A DNA stretch of 64,000 bases from Shinisaurus crocodilurus (GCA_021292165.1 CM037881.1:3472001-3536000), one strand, 5' to 3'. Positions 1 to 12,082 are shown, numbered from the stretch's first letter. Notes: generated by a model not told the origin, from the sequence alone. A program made the numbers and translations.

Positions 1-397
1 GAAGCTGTGGCGTGCCTGTCGCATCCCTAAAAGATGGTGGCTGCCGCCGCAACATGAAAGCCCACAGGGAAATCCATCCATGGTGGCTTCTCGTTATGTG
101 CGAACCAGGCCTGTGTGTGTTGCAAACTATCCCCTCCCTGCTTACCTTACTTGGAGAGGTAAAAGGGAGGGAGGGTTTGCTACTTGGATTTGAGTGTGGG
201 TTCCCCACCCTTAGATTTTGCTTTGAGTTTGAATTAAAGGGCACACACAAAAAGCTAAAACTCTTGCCCAAATGAGGAGAAAAAGAGCACAATCTCAGGT
301 AAGATGAATGTAAGTTGACAATAGGGCAAAAAACCAATGAACAATAAGTTGAAGCACATTGCTAAAAACAACACCACTAACCATGTCTTTCAGTGAC
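1..397. other. No gene recognised
   Basis: Upstream flank of the first palindromic element. I see no coding or RNA signature. Confidence 0.5.
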
Positions 398-747
398 CTG
401 GTTCGCACAACACAACAGCCCACCATGGCTTAATTTACCTGCAGGGGCTGTCACATTGTGCCAGGCACCTGCAGGCACCATTTTGTATTGCACCCCACCT
501 TGGCTTGGCTTGGCTTGTGTTGTGTGAACCCAGGCGGCAGGGGTTGTTTGAGGGTTAGAGATAACCCTTAAGCAAGCCATGGGCTAGTTGAGGGTTGTCT
601 AACCCACAATGAACCCCTGCCGCTTGGGTTCACGTGACATGGCAAGCCAGGTGCCGTGTAAAAATGGTGCCCGCAGGCACCCAACATTATACAACAGCCC
701 CCGTGGGTAAATTAAGCCACGGTGGACTGTTGTGTCATGTGAACCAG
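398..747. mobile_element. Palindromic MITE with CTGGTTCRCA ends
   Basis: The two ends are inverted: CTGGTTCGCACAACACAACA at the left and its near reverse complement at the right, ending GTGAACCAG. Each half carries a copy of the CAGCCCACCATGGCTTAATT motif in opposite orientation, so the element folds back on itself. Related elements lie at 5556-5911 and 53776-54216. No target duplication was evident. Confidence 0.65.
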
Positions 748-764
748 TTCAAAGCATTCAAAGA

Positions 765-1010
765 AAAAAACCAAGCAAAGGAGGCGGTTAGATGGCAAAG
801 GAATGCTGGAGGAGGATAGTGAGCTTGCAGAGAAGCTGAATGAAGTCTTCGCATCTGTCTTTGCTGTGAAAGGTGCAGACCAGGCGGATATTCATGTCTG
901 AGGCTCTGAGCTGATTTTTTTTCAGGGAAGGGTTTGTAACAGCTGTGCCAAATAGAGGTGACAAGATAGTTCTTGGACTTAACAACAAAACCAAAAACTA
1001 ACAAGTCACC
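765..1010 (+). mobile_element. CR1 LINE fragment (region before RT)
   Basis: Reads on + as a broken frame with EEDSELAEKLNEVFASVF, equivalent to the conserved EKLNEFFSSVF segment before the reverse transcriptase in the longer CR1 copy at 29740-31620. Confidence 0.65.
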
Positions 1011-1217
1011 AGGTCCAGGTGGCTTCCACCTTTGTTTTCCGAAGAGAACACTGAGTACATAACAACAAAACAAATACAAACAATAAAAATCCTTACAGCC
1101 CTCCTCCCAGTTATTTCTTTTAAGAGGAAAAAAAGGAAGGGAAATAGAAAGCAAGAGAATAAGAAGAAAAGGTAGGGGGAGTGGAAGGAGCAGAGAAAAA
1201 CTAACGATGGGATCGGG

Positions 1218-1790
1218 CTAAGAATGGAATAAAGAGGGTGGGTTTCGGGAGTATCCTCTCTCCCTCTCGTATTTAATCCTCTCCTTTGTACAAAGATCCA
1301 GCATGTCACTGACCCAGTCATCCGCAGAGGGAGTGAGTTGAGATTTCCAGTGTTGCAAAATGCTGGCAACCAGAGTTGCCCACTGGACCCATTGTACTAG
1401 ATGCTTAGGAAGTGCCCATGAAACTGGTATATAACCCAGGATTAAATTATTAGCTGTAATGCTCAGTGAAGCCAGTAATGCCTTGTTGATTTGAGTTACA
1501 ATGTCCTGCCAGAAGTGAACAATTTGGGGGCATTCCCAGAATGTGTGAATGACTCCAGGTGCCTGGCGGCGCCAACACGCATCCTTCTCTGCAGGACCAA
1601 AGTTACAGAATTTAGTGGGGTACCACTCTACCCATATGAGAGTTTTCTGTTGACTAAGACTTTGCCGCAAGTCTAGAGCAGAGGATTTAATGGACTTGAG
1701 TGCATTCTGCCATTGGTATTTTTGAATAGGGGAACTCCGTTCTAAGTTCCATTGAGAATGAACACTATCCACCTTTAAAATTCAAATGTG
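1218..1790 (-). mobile_element. L1-type LINE ORF2 C-terminal fragment
   Basis: The minus-strand frame at 1218-1772 has CWRRQAPGVIHTFWECPQI and a downstream hydrophobic region, the Cys-containing C-terminal domain typical of L1/Tx1 ORF2 proteins. It is 5'-truncated. The adjacent GC-rich stretch at 1840-2160 is of unknown origin. Confidence 0.7.
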
Positions 1791-2224
1791 AAACACCTGA
1801 TCTTCAGGCAGAGCAACTCTATGGCTGCTGGACAGCCATAGGATTACTGGGATCCCCAGCTACAAGGTCGGAGAATCGCTCTGACTTCGTAGCTGCGGAT
1901 TGCAGCTCCGATCCCGCTCCCCCCCCCCTTGCAGCCAGTGCGAAAAGAACCACTCCGAGATCACAAGAGCGACCTTGGAGACCAGCTTCTGAGGGCGGGC
2001 AGGGGAGGAGGCCAGCGCTGCCAGTGTTACGATAAATCCCGGCGGCGCCTCCGCTTCTTCCCCTCGCGCTCCGAGACACCACATCTGAAACGGGACGTCT
2101 GGGTGTTTTGCAGGGCCGGGGGAGCGCGACCTCCACCTCTGTGCTCCTCCGGCCCTGCGTAGGATGCCCGCCGTAATCCTCTGAGATCCGGACCGGGTTG
2201 TGCCCTAATAAAAGTTGCAGCTTG

Positions 2225-2448
2225 TCACTAAATTGGTTTTCATACCAGAGATCTGGAAAGTAACCAGCATAACACTATTTTTTTAAAGGGTAAGTTGGTG
2301 GAATCAGCATGGTTTTCGCAAAGAAAAGTCCTACCTTGCCAACCTTTTGGACTTTGAGAGTGTCAACAAGCATGTGGTTTGGAGTGACATGGTAGACGCT
2401 ATACTTGGACTTCCAAAATGCTTTTGACAAGTCCCCTACAAAAGGCTT
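2225..2448 (+). mobile_element. CR1 LINE reverse-transcriptase fragment
   Basis: A degenerate + strand match to the CR1 RT region around SAWFSQRK and the following FQKAFD block, with frameshifts. It ends at the MITE beginning at 2449. Confidence 0.55.
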
Positions 2449-2588
2449 CTAAGGGTGCAATCTCATGCATGTTTAGATAGAAAAAAGTCCTACAACTCTC
2501 ATCCTGTGCCAGGCAGCCCTGCTGATTTGGGAATGCTGGGAGTTGTAGGACCTTCTTCTGTCCCAACGTGCATAAGATTGCACCTTAA
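2449..2588. mobile_element. MITE with TAAGGTGCAATC terminal inverted repeats
   Basis: Left end TAAGGGTGCAATCTCATGCA and right end TGCATAAGATTGCACCTTA are near-perfect inverted repeats. An internal inverted pair (CCTACAACTC and GAGTTGTAGG) makes it largely palindromic. It interrupts the CR1 fragment on its left. Confidence 0.65.
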
Positions 2589-3149
2589 ATAAATGTAACA
2601 GTCATGGGACAAGAAGCCCTTGCTAGCTCAGGATGATGAGAGTTGTAGTCCAACATAATTGGAGGGTGCCAGGCTGGGGGAGGCTGAATTACGGTAGAGT
2701 GCCTTACTAGAACTGGAGAGAACCTGGTTCAGATTTTCATTCTGTCATGAAGTGACCTTGGACCACCCTCTCAAACCTATATCACAAGTTTGTTGTGACG
2801 GTAACAAGGATGGGGGGAGAATGACATACACTGCCATTATTATTATTTATATATAATAATAATTCCACTTTGATGGAAAGTGGGATATAATATTCATGCT
2901 TCACGTTTTTAAGAACAAATGTCTGGCTGTCCTTTAAGATCTTAGAACTACTGGGCACTATTTCCTCTCTGCCCTTGGACAGTGAAAAGACTGGCAGTCC
3001 TCGGGGGAAGGGAATAAGGAACCAGGCACTGGACAGCATAGTGGCTAGCAGTCAAGAGGAGTGAGCTGGGATGAAAGATGATGAGAACAGCCACAATGGC
3101 TGAAGAAACCGGGGTGGGGGTATGGTATCCCAGAGCAGGCCTTGCCATT

Positions 3150-4110
3150 CATTCATGCCGTGATTACCTACAGATTAGACTACTATAATGTGTTCTATAT
3201 GGGGCTGCCCTTAAAAAACATTGAAAACTTCAATTGGTACAAAATGTAGCAGTTAGGTTAGCTAGACATTTTGGCCATGTTGCACCTATTTTAGATGAGT
3301 TGCACTGGTTGCTGATTTTATTTATTTACTCATTTATTTATATTTAAAGAATTTTTATCCTGCTCCTCAGCCAAAAGGACTCCAGGAGCAGCTTGCATAT
3401 AATCAATTAAACAAGACAGTCCTTGCCTGCAAACTTGCAACCTTAAAAGACATGACACACAAGGAAAAGGGAATGCGGAGGGAAGAAGAAAAAAAAATTA
3501 AGCCTTTCAGCAGGGCTGGTAGAATGGCCCTGCTTCCCACTTTCATCTCCCTCAGTACAGCCTGCTAGCTGGTGGTTACAGTCGAGGGAGCAGGAGTCTT
3601 CATGAGGGTGGTCTTTAGCAGGGCTGGCGGAATGGCCCTGCTCTTGTCTCTCTTCGTACAGCCTGCTGGACAAAGTTTTTTCCCCAGTTTGTTTCTGGGT
3701 TCAATTCAAGGAATTGATATTAACTTTTAAAGTCCTAAATGGCTTAGGACCTTGGTACCTTAATGACCACCCGCTTCAGTCATCATCTGGGGCAATACTC
3801 CAGATCCCTCTGCCTTGTGCCTACATGCCCAGCTCATATCTCTGGTTTTTGGTGGTTGCAGCCACCTTGTAGCATGCTCTGCCAACAGAGCTTTGTCAGG
3901 CAGTATGTAAAAACATGGCTCTTTAAGGTGCTTGGTTAAATGTTTAATAGCCCTTGCGTGTGTTTTAGCCCTTATGGTTAACTGCACTTTTTATACATGT
4001 TGTCATCTTCTATTTGGGGTTTTTAAGATTGTTGACTTCGTTCACTTCCTTGAGTTCCCTTTCAGAGAAATAGGCAGGGTATAAGCTTTTAAAATTAAAA
4101 TAATATAAGG
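3150..4110 (+). mobile_element. L2 LINE 3' region, interrupted
   Basis: The + strand reads as degenerate L2 RT C-terminus (DYYNVFYMGLP and similar). It is interrupted at about 3318-3700 by SINE-like sequence in the opposite sense, then resumes with LKVLNGLGPWYLND-like sequence and an L2-type 3' UTR to about 4110. Confidence 0.65.
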
Positions 4111-5555
4111 CAATTAGATTTTATTCTTTTATAAAAGCTACATGGAGAACCATTCTGGATTGAAAGGCAAGACAAGTTCATTCTGTTTGTTGGTAAAGGG
4201 GTGTTGTTGTTTTTAAATGAATCTAATGGAAACAGATATGGCTGCTTGCAACACTACGGCACAATATAGGCTAGAGACGCAATATAGGCTAGAGGCAGCT
4301 GCACCCGAACATACACTCTGTCTAGCTAGCCCCATCACTTCCTTGCTCAAAATAGCAGCCTCCTGAATCTGCTTTAATTTAATAAACACCTCTTATTTGG
4401 TCTGCTTTTTCTGAAGTTTATGCATAACTAGTTTTTTATGGATAATTGTATTACTACATACTTTTTGATACTTATGGATATATATTTCAGACATATTTAC
4501 TGTAAGTGATCCATTTAAAATACTGTAAGAAAATTATATTTTTTGTTCTTCATTTTTAATGGTTTTTGTTTTGTTTTGGTGCAATTCACATTTTAAAAAC
4601 TAATTAAAAAAAATAAAAAAATAAACACTTACCCCTTAGAAGGCTTGCCAGCTACTGGAGTTTGAACAGTTGTGGGTAAAAATGTTTTCAGATTACTGTG
4701 GCATAGAATGGATATATTTAGAATTTTGCTAGTGTTATATGTCAGTGTCAGGTTTTTGGCCAGAGGAACCAGCAGAGTATATTTTTCATGTTAATTATTC
4801 TCTTCAGCAGTGTGCGTAGGTCTCTGAACAATGCAGGAGAAAAGAAATCCAAATGTTTCTTGAGTGTGGAGGTAACGTAGAGGTAAGAGGAGCTGAGCAC
4901 CTGCTTGTATTCAGCAGGACCTACAGTTAAATATTTCAGTAGACCGGCCAGCTCAGAGAACCAGAAAGGAATAGATCACATTTCCTAATCATAAAGTGAC
5001 CGGTGGGTGATCATAGTCTGCTAGACTTGTATGGCAGTAGGGTCCCTCATAGATAACAAAGTGCTTTTGACCAGAGGAGCGCCGGGGGCAGATAGATTAG
5101 ATTATGAGGAACATCAAGACAAATACTGAAAAGAAACACACTTCCACAGTTAGTAATATAGCACATGTGCCATTAAAAGAATGGCTTTGTCTAAGGGAAG
5201 AAGGTGCCCAGAAAAGAATGACCATGCATAAGCTATGTAGAAGTTGGAGGGAAAGAGGCAGATTGTATAACAAGAGGGCAGTTGTATTGGGGGCTTCTAA
5301 GTTCATGGAGCTTCATTACAGCGTGTTCTCAGCAAAAAGTCTTTATTTTTGAAAAAAAGATTTTTAAAACTTTAAATATAGTTTATAATTGGTAGAAACT
5401 GAGAAAGAAATCTGTGAAAATTGAAAGGTAGCTTTGTGAGTTTGGGTTGGTCCTATTTAAACAGGGCCAGTGAAATAAGTTCACAAGACAATGAGATGAG
5501 ATTTCTTTATGCTGGTGCATCATGCACATCGATGATGTAAAGTTACAAGCCTTTG
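4111..5555. other. No gene recognised
   Basis: AT-rich sequence with no convincing coding exon or repeat signature that I can name. Short open frames are not supported. Confidence 0.5.
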
Positions 5556-5911
5556 CCTGGTTCACACATTAACAACAACCCATGGGTTGTCAGGGTCATG
5601 CAGGAATGAGCGAAGTGCGCTGCCTCACTGCTTCCACTTTGTACCTGTTCTGGCTGATGTGCAACCCAGAACTCTGGGTTGTTGAGGGAGAAACAACCCA
5701 AACTTCTGGGTTTACACATCACACTGAACAACCCAGGACTGGGTTGTTTTTGTAAACCTGTTTTTTGTAAACTGGGTTCTTGGGTTGTTTTGTAAACGAT
5801 ACAAAGCAGGAGCAGCGAGCCAGTGGGAGGCAGGGTGCTCGCTTCCATCCGGCCCCAACCAACCATGGGTTAAACAAATAACTCATAGTTGGCCGTTATC
5901 TGCGAACCTGG
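5556..5911. mobile_element. Palindromic MITE with CCTGGTTCACAC ends
   Basis: Starts CCTGGTTCACACATTAACAA and ends with the inverted counterpart TGCGAACCTGG. It contains repeated AACCCATGGGTTG and AACAACCCA motifs in both orientations. Same style as the element at 398-747. Confidence 0.6.
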
Positions 5912-6274
5912 TCAAGGACTTGTGTGAGTCATGCACACTTATATACATAGCAATCTTAACAACTCAGGTGCTGGATGAAGTAGTTCGGTTACCGTAATTG
6001 CAATTCAATAAGTCAGCTCCCGTTGGGATTCCCAGCAACGGATATGCACTGTGGAGGAGAAATGCCTTTCCACTAGCTACAGCAGTAGCGACAGTAGCCT
6101 TTAAATGACAGCAGAGTCCCATAACACAATGCACATACCATGTAGGGAGCTCTAGTTCACAATGCAAACTGTGTGACACAATATTTTCCAGTAGACATAT
6201 GTGCATGGACATTAGTTCCCACTGGAGGGGGAATAACAACATACGAACAGAGAAGTTTGGGGAAAATTACTTTG

Positions 6275-6460
6275 TGGGGTCAGTTGGTTACTGCAGTATG
6301 TGGGGATGCCTTTGAATACATCTTGGGAACCTTCACTTGGTTCAAAACACAGCAAGGAGGCTGCTTGAATGGCACCGGCTGAATAGAGCGGAACTTGCCA
6401 GTTGTAAAGCAGCTCCACTGGTCACCTAGAAAGCCCTTCGTTTGTTTGGTTTGTTTGCGC
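6275..6460 (+). mobile_element. L2 LINE fragment
   Basis: Degenerate + strand match to the L2 RT C-terminus (GCLNGTG, SSTGHL context). Short and old. Confidence 0.4.
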
Positions 6461-6593
6461 TGCATTTAAGTCCAGAAAGATTCTGATGGCAGCTTACATA
6501 AAAGAATAGAATAGAATTGATTAGGGCCACTTCTACCCCTTCTGATAGGTAGCATTGCTCTGTGGTGGCATTCTTTTCTACAAACCTTACACT

Positions 6594-6824
6594 AAAGCAC
6601 GTCAAACGAATCCTTTACAGGACCGTCTTCCATCTGGTAACCTGTGTCCTCACTGTGGGAAGCTGCTGTGTGGATCTAGAATTGGCCTCCACAGTCACTT
6701 ACGGACCCATCGCCTAGAGTCTACACAATCTTCTTTAGAATTTTCCTCCTTTTAAAATCTCCTTTTTGTAAATTATTATCCTGGAAGACAATCTTACTCG
6801 GTACACGAGTGATCGCCTACTACT
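6594..6824 (+). mobile_element. Zinc-finger LINE, 3' end copy A
   Basis: A 5'-truncated copy of the LINE family best preserved at 40909-42536. It encodes the terminal finger CPHCGKLLCGSRIGLHSH and HLRTH, with one extra Leu codon that breaks the spacing. The 3' UTR ends GAGTGATCGC followed by a (CTA)n tail. Confidence 0.85.
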
Positions 6825-6879
6825 ATTTTGTTCACGACAACCCAGCATTGCATTCAGCCGACTCTTCGTTCGGGCTCGT

Positions 6880-8170
6880 GAGAGCGATGCGTGTACACAC
6901 CCTGCCCCCCCCCCCCCGCCCCCCATGGACACCGCGGCCGGCGGCGGGATGCCTCGACGGAGGCGACATGCCTTCTCCCGACGGCGTCGGCGTCTTACAG
7001 AAAACTCCAGCCTCGCCTTGCGGGCGGCTCGTCAGGACAGTTCCCCGCGGGGCCCCCTCCCCCTCCTGGAGCCCCCGCCCCCCCGCATTCAGAGGAAGCC
7101 CCCTCCCGTTCTCGCTGTTCCCGGGGGGGGCGGCTCCCGTCCAGATCCACCGCCGAGCCGCGGCGCCCCCGCGTTGACCGGCGAGGCAGTTTGCGGGAGG
7201 CGTTGATCGGAAGCGAGCGCGGGGAGCGCGAGCCCGGCGGAGGAGCGGCGGCGGCGGCCGCGAGCACGAGAGCGCCCGCCCGGCCCCGCGCCCCATCGCC
7301 GCAGCGGGTGAGCTTAACTTCGCCTGCACAGCCTGGTCGGGAGGGAGGGCGGGGGGCGACGCGCCCGCAGGTGGGGGCAGCCGGGAGCCCCCCCCGCGCA
7401 AGCTCTCCTGCCGCCGCCGCCCCCTCCCTTTCCCCACGCCCCCTTGCCCTTGCTGCCGCTGCCCCAGCGCACCCCTTTACCGGAACACGCGTCCCACCCC
7501 TTCTCCCCCCCATTATCTCCACTGGGGTGCCCCCCTCCCCTTCCCCTTCCCGCTGCCACATCACGCCCCATGCATGCCCTTCCCGTGTCGCCGCCCCCCC
7601 CGCCGCCCCACTCCTGCCCCCCTTCTCCCCTTTACCACCGGGCCACAGGGGTTGGAGGGAGCAGCGGGCACGTTTCTTAAGAGAGCCCGCTAGGCCGACG
7701 TGCCCGGCTCTGGGGGGCCCTTCCTCAGAGCCAGGCATTGCGGGAGGGGCGGCGTCCCGGGCAATTACAGGCAGCCTCTTGGGACGCCGCCCCTCCCGCC
7801 GTGCCTGGCTCTGAGGAAGGGCCCCCTCGGAGCACGTCCGCCTGGCTGGCCTCCCGAAGCGCGGCGCGGCCGCCTCCCCAGCCCAGGACGACGACCCGGT
7901 TCTGCAGCGGGCCAGAGGGTGGCTGCGCCCCCGGTCCCGCTCCGCCCCTCCCTCCCTCGCTGCGAGAAGCGCCCGGGCAGGAGAATGGCTGGCAGGGCTC
8001 TGGGGCGCCCGCCGGGGGGGGGGGCGTGGTGGTGGTGGTGGGGGCCCTCCTGGCAGGGGGCGGCGGGAGCGGTGCGATTCATTCATTGCGGCGCGGCCTC
8101 AGGCGGGGCTCCCATCCATCCCGCCTCCTGGGAAGACCGGCCGGCCGGCCCTGCTGAATGCAGCACTAGG
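6880..8170. promoter_or_regulatory. CpG island, candidate GPR156 promoter
   Basis: About 1.3 kb of very GC-rich, CpG-dense sequence with C and G homopolymer runs, flanked by ordinary AT-rich DNA. It is the only large CpG-rich block not tied to a repeat. A good splice donor (GCAGCGG before GTGAGC, donor at 7308) could end a non-coding first exon. The nearest downstream gene on the same strand is GPR156, whose first coding exon is 9 kb away. It might instead serve a neighbouring gene. Long open frames on both strands here reflect scarcity of stop codons in GC-rich DNA. Confidence 0.6.
7713..7826. repeat. 46-bp-arm inverted repeat in the CpG island
   Basis: Arms at 7713-7758 and 7781-7826 are reverse complements with two mismatches (GCATTGC against GCACGGC), separated by a 22-nt spacer. 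The arms contain GGGAGGGGCGGCG, a GC-box-like motif. A transcript across it would form a very stable hairpin. Confidence 0.85.
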
Positions 8171-8474
8171 CATGATGATGCGCCCTGCTGCGGCCTTCTT
8201 TCCCCCTCGTCTGCTGTGGAGCCCGTGAAACCTGGGGGTAAAACAGGGTCCATTAATAATTGGCCCTGATAACCTAATCAACCGAGGACATATTCTCACC
8301 TGAAGGAATAACTTTGCCAGGCCTGGGGTCACAGTTATGTCTGTGATGAAGTGGACAGTGGCCGTGAAAGCTTATGCCAGAATAAATTGGCCAGTCTTTA
8401 AGGCGCCACAGGGATCTCTGTTGTTTTTTCTGCAACAGACTAACATAGCTACCCCTCTGGAAATTATGTATGTG

Positions 8475-8605
8475 TTATATTTTTTATCCCTCCAAGGAAC
8501 TTAGGGTGGCATACCTGGTTCTTTCCCCCCTTCCATTTTATCCTCACAACAGCAACAACCATCCTGTGAGGTAGGTTTGGCTGAGAGATAGTGACTGGTC
8601 CAGTC
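8475..8605 (-). mobile_element. tRNA-type SINE fragment (tail half)
   Basis: Shares the body of the SINE at 13005-13236 (CCATTTTATCCTCACAAC, GTGAGGTAGGTTTGGCTGAG) in the same orientation, without the tRNA-like head. Confidence 0.6.
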
Positions 8606-8731
8606 TCTCTCCCTGGTCTCTCGCACTTAATATGGATTAGTTAGTTACCCCCTAATTATGGCCCTGATACCTGAGCTCAAGTGAAGAAAAATGCATAATC
8701 AATATGACCGGCCCGCTACGACTAGCACTAC

Positions 8732-9070
8732 CCAGTCATGGCTCTTTGGCTTCAAGATAAAGCTGGAGCACAATTGGCTTTCCAGTTTGAGGAGGATAGC
8801 ACTTCATGTGTGTGACTATTCTGCCACGTTCCACATATACTAGTGGGCACAACTTAACCATAGGAGTGGGGAACAGTGGTGTAGTGGTACATTTTGAAAT
8901 ACAGGCGTTTATCATGACAGTCCCCACCCCAAGGAGGGTCTAAAAGGGCAGGCAGCTGGGTTCATCCACATCAACAAATCAGTTCTAGCAGTTTTCATCT
9001 CCACCAGAAGCAGGTCTTTTGTAAAATTAATGGGTCTTCATTGCCCATTCAATAGCAAGACACCACAAAA
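8732..9070. repeat. Unclassified dispersed repeat, copy 1
   Basis: The segment with GGGTTCATCCACATCAACAA and CAGTTCTAGCAGTTTTC recurs in reverse complement at 52712-52990. No coding capacity; family unknown. Confidence 0.55.
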
Positions 9071-9137
9071 TACTTTTATTACAATAGGCATCACTCGCAG
9101 CAATATATTGCTGCCCCCGCCATTGCTGCCCCCACCT

Positions 9138-9166
9138 CCACACACACACACACACACACACACACG
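9138..9166. repeat. (CA)n microsatellite
   Basis: Uninterrupted CA dinucleotide run. Confidence 0.9.
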
Positions 9167-9229
9167 GCTAGCCTGAGGATTGCAGCTAAGCTCAGAGGGA
9201 ACGGGAAGCCCTGGGGGAGATGGCAGGTG

Positions 9230-11410
9230 AAATCATTGGGCAAGTTCATGGAGCATGACAACCCACCCGGCGAATAAGCTACACAGTGTGGGTTGTTTGT
9301 GAAACAACTCACGGTGTGCCAGATGGATGATCGGGCTCACCATGGGTTGTCCCCTGCTTCTTCCCCCTTGGTCCTCCCGCAGGGACTCTGCAGGGGACTT
9401 TGTAGCAGGATCTGTCCTGTCTCCTTCTCCCCTTGCTGACCACCAGCCCTTTTTTGCTTGCCGTGGTTTCCCCCCTTTTTTCCCCCCAGAGATTGCTTTT
9501 CACAATCTCCAAGTTGACAGCCAATGCCAGCCCCTCAAAAGTGCCCAAGCGGCAGATTGGTGGGGCTGTCACTGGTTCACCTCTTCTTTTTTTGCACCCC
9601 CAATGTGTACAAATATTTTCATTTTTTTTAAAGTAATTTTTTTAATTGGACTTTTACAGGAGCTGTCAGTTTTGAACAGCTAGTTGTCAAAACTCAGGCT
9701 TCCTTCTAAAATGGGTTTTTTTTTTACAGGGCTACCCAGGGTTTTTTCACAGGGACATATACATATGTATATGCATATGTCCCTGTCAAAACTCCTGTTT
9801 TAAAAGGAAGCCTGAGCTCTGACAACTGCCAAAGCTCCCATTGAAAGGTGTGGCTCTCACGTCCCCACCTTCCTGAGCACCTGAGTGTCCTGAAAGGGTG
9901 GGAAAGATGCAGGGCACAGAGAAGAGTCAGGCCCAGCCAAAAAAAACATTAGGGGATCTTGCCATGGAGAGGGTGATCTACTGATTACTACCCCTTTCAT
10001 GAGCAAGGATCACTTGCAGCTTTGCCTTCCCTTTTTGGTAAAAAAAAATATTTGAATTTTAAAACCCAAACCAAACTAAACAAAAACCAAACAAACATAC
10101 ACTACAAAGACAAAACAACAACATTAAACTAAAAAGGACTTCCAATTTTTCCACAACCAAGTATAAGTAACATCAAATATTCTATATTATAATTATAAAG
10201 AGATTACTTCCTTTTTTCTCTTACGCAAACATAAAATAAAATTCCCCCCTCTCTTATTTATCAACCTCACAAATACACAAAGCCTCGAAACCTTATGACA
10301 CTTTACTCCTAAACATAGATACAAATCCTTCTACTTGAACAATATTTAACATTTCTACTTATATTTAATGAAAATCTCTATTTCTTTCCCTCTATTTATA
10401 AAAGCAAACAGCCTAGCTTTTATTTTTATTTTTTTAATAGTTTCACATTTCCACATACTTCACATCCCAAATTTTAGCCCACATTTAGTTGGTTCCTTTC
10501 CATTACTCATTCTCAGTGCTAAGTTTCATGCAGACTCAATACATTTTTACCAATAACCAATTACTATTCAGATTCTGATTCAATATTAAACCTTATCCTT
10601 ATTTTACTCAGCAACTATTCTTTTTTCCAACCCCATCCTTCCCAAGTATGCCCCCTTCAGGATCAAAGTCATCAGCTTGCCTTTTGACAGCTGTCAGAGG
10701 AAAGCAAAGTAAAAAATAACCTTACGGTATTTGCAGCCTCTCTGGATCAATGTCCATGGCTGGTGCCGGCTGCACTTTGACAGCAGACCCCCGCCCCAGG
10801 ACATTGCCCAGGCGAGGTGAGGCTTCCCATTTCGGATCCACACAAGTGTGCGCCTCTGCACGTGCATAAGTCTGACTAATTTTTTTTTAATTACAAAAAT
10901 ATTTGCGCACATTGGGGGCACAAAAAAGGTGGCAAACCAGTGACAGGCCTGCCAATGTGCCACTTGGACACTTTGGAGGGGCTGCCACTGGCTGTCAACT
11001 TGGAGATCACAAAAAGCAATCTCCAAGCAAAAGGGGGGGGGGAAGTTGCGGTGAGTGCAAAAGGGCTCGCGGTTGGCAAGGGGGACACCAAGCCAGTGGC
11101 GGTCACTCCACCATGCTACTCGGGATGGCGCGGTCGCCTAGGCGAGGTGGGCAAGGGCAGCAAGGGGAGCTGTTTGCTGCTCTTGCCGGTCAGCTCACTC
11201 GCCACTCACCTGGATGCATGATGGGGCTGGTCACCCAGGTTTGGATGACACAGCCGCCCATCATGGGTCCAGCGACCCCTAGTACAAGCGATGGGTTGTC
11301 ATGGTGGCTTGTTGCCCTCAAACAAGCCAACCTGTGGGAAGTGTTCTGGGTTCACATGACGTGACAACCCACCATGGCTTGTCACCCATGATGGGTTGTC
11401 ATGTCATGCC
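9230..11410. mobile_element. Large fold-back element split by L1 tail
   Basis: 9420-9630 and 10890-11110 are inverted copies of each other (AATCTCCAAGTTGACAGCCA at the left, its counterpart with TGGCTGTCAACTTGGAGAT at the right). Outer ends carry ACAACCCA / TGGGTTGT motifs in opposite orientation. A further inverted pair lies at about 9690-9835 (CAGGCTTCCTT and AAGGAAGCCTG) around a TATGTATATGCATA core. An L1 3' UTR occupies about 10040-10650. Confidence 0.55.
10040..10650 (-). mobile_element. L1-type 3' UTR copy
   Basis: A-rich sequence closely paralleling 47340-47441 plus 48212 onward (shared AGGACTTCCAATTTTT-like segment and GTATAAGTAACA). This copy lacks the LTR insertion found there and so represents the empty site. 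Confidence 0.6.
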
Positions 11411-12082
11411 AGCCCAGCCATTGTCTCTGCTAATCAAAAAGTCAGGGTGTCTCAAGCCTATGGGTCCCAGCTCCACTGCACCACTGGTGGGGAAGGGGGA
11501 AGTACAATTCCACGAGTAGCTATTTTTTGTAAGTATTTTTCCCTGATCAATCTTTTAAAAAACTCAATTATTTAAGTCACAGTCGGTCTCTGTCTCTGTC
11601 TGTCTCTGTCTCTCTCTCTCTCTCTGTGTAATTCCAGTTTCATGGGGGAGGCAGAGAGGAGAAGAGTCAGGGCCAGGATTGTGCTCTCTCTGAGAGCAGT
11701 TCCTCATTTCCCTTCTTTCCGCTGCTGCCTTTTCATTTGTACAAATTTGCTAAAGAGAGGAACAGCTCACAGGGAAAAGTTACTGCTGGCTGTTGCCTGA
11801 CATTCAGCAAGGAAATGCCAGATGCACAACTTGTAGCACTCCCAGTCAAAAGATATTGTGCAGCTATTCCAACTTTCCCACTTAATGGATATTTAGTGGA
11901 AAGAAGAAAAATAGAAGAAGTAGTAGGAAAGCACAGGAATGGAAAACGACGTTGCCTCCCCCCCCCCCATAAAATTCAGTGGAAGAGGAAAGGCGATTGC
12001 GTGATAGAAGCCTCATCTGGAAGCACCTGCAGTCTCTGACCAATGATGGCATCATGTCCAGTGGAGTTATTCCAAGTCCATG
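11411..12082. other. No gene recognised; TC/TG-rich run
   Basis: Contains a TCTG/TC microsatellite at about 11585-11626. Open frames on both strands lack any family signature. Confidence 0.5.

Noticed and set aside
735..1154. 139-codon minus-strand frame
   Set aside because: It runs antisense through a recognisable CR1 fragment and has no domain signature.
6891..7814. 307-codon open frame in the CpG island
   Set aside because: Low-complexity Pro/Ala/Arg translation, with equally long frames on the opposite strand (6995-8086). Expected where GC content removes stop codons.
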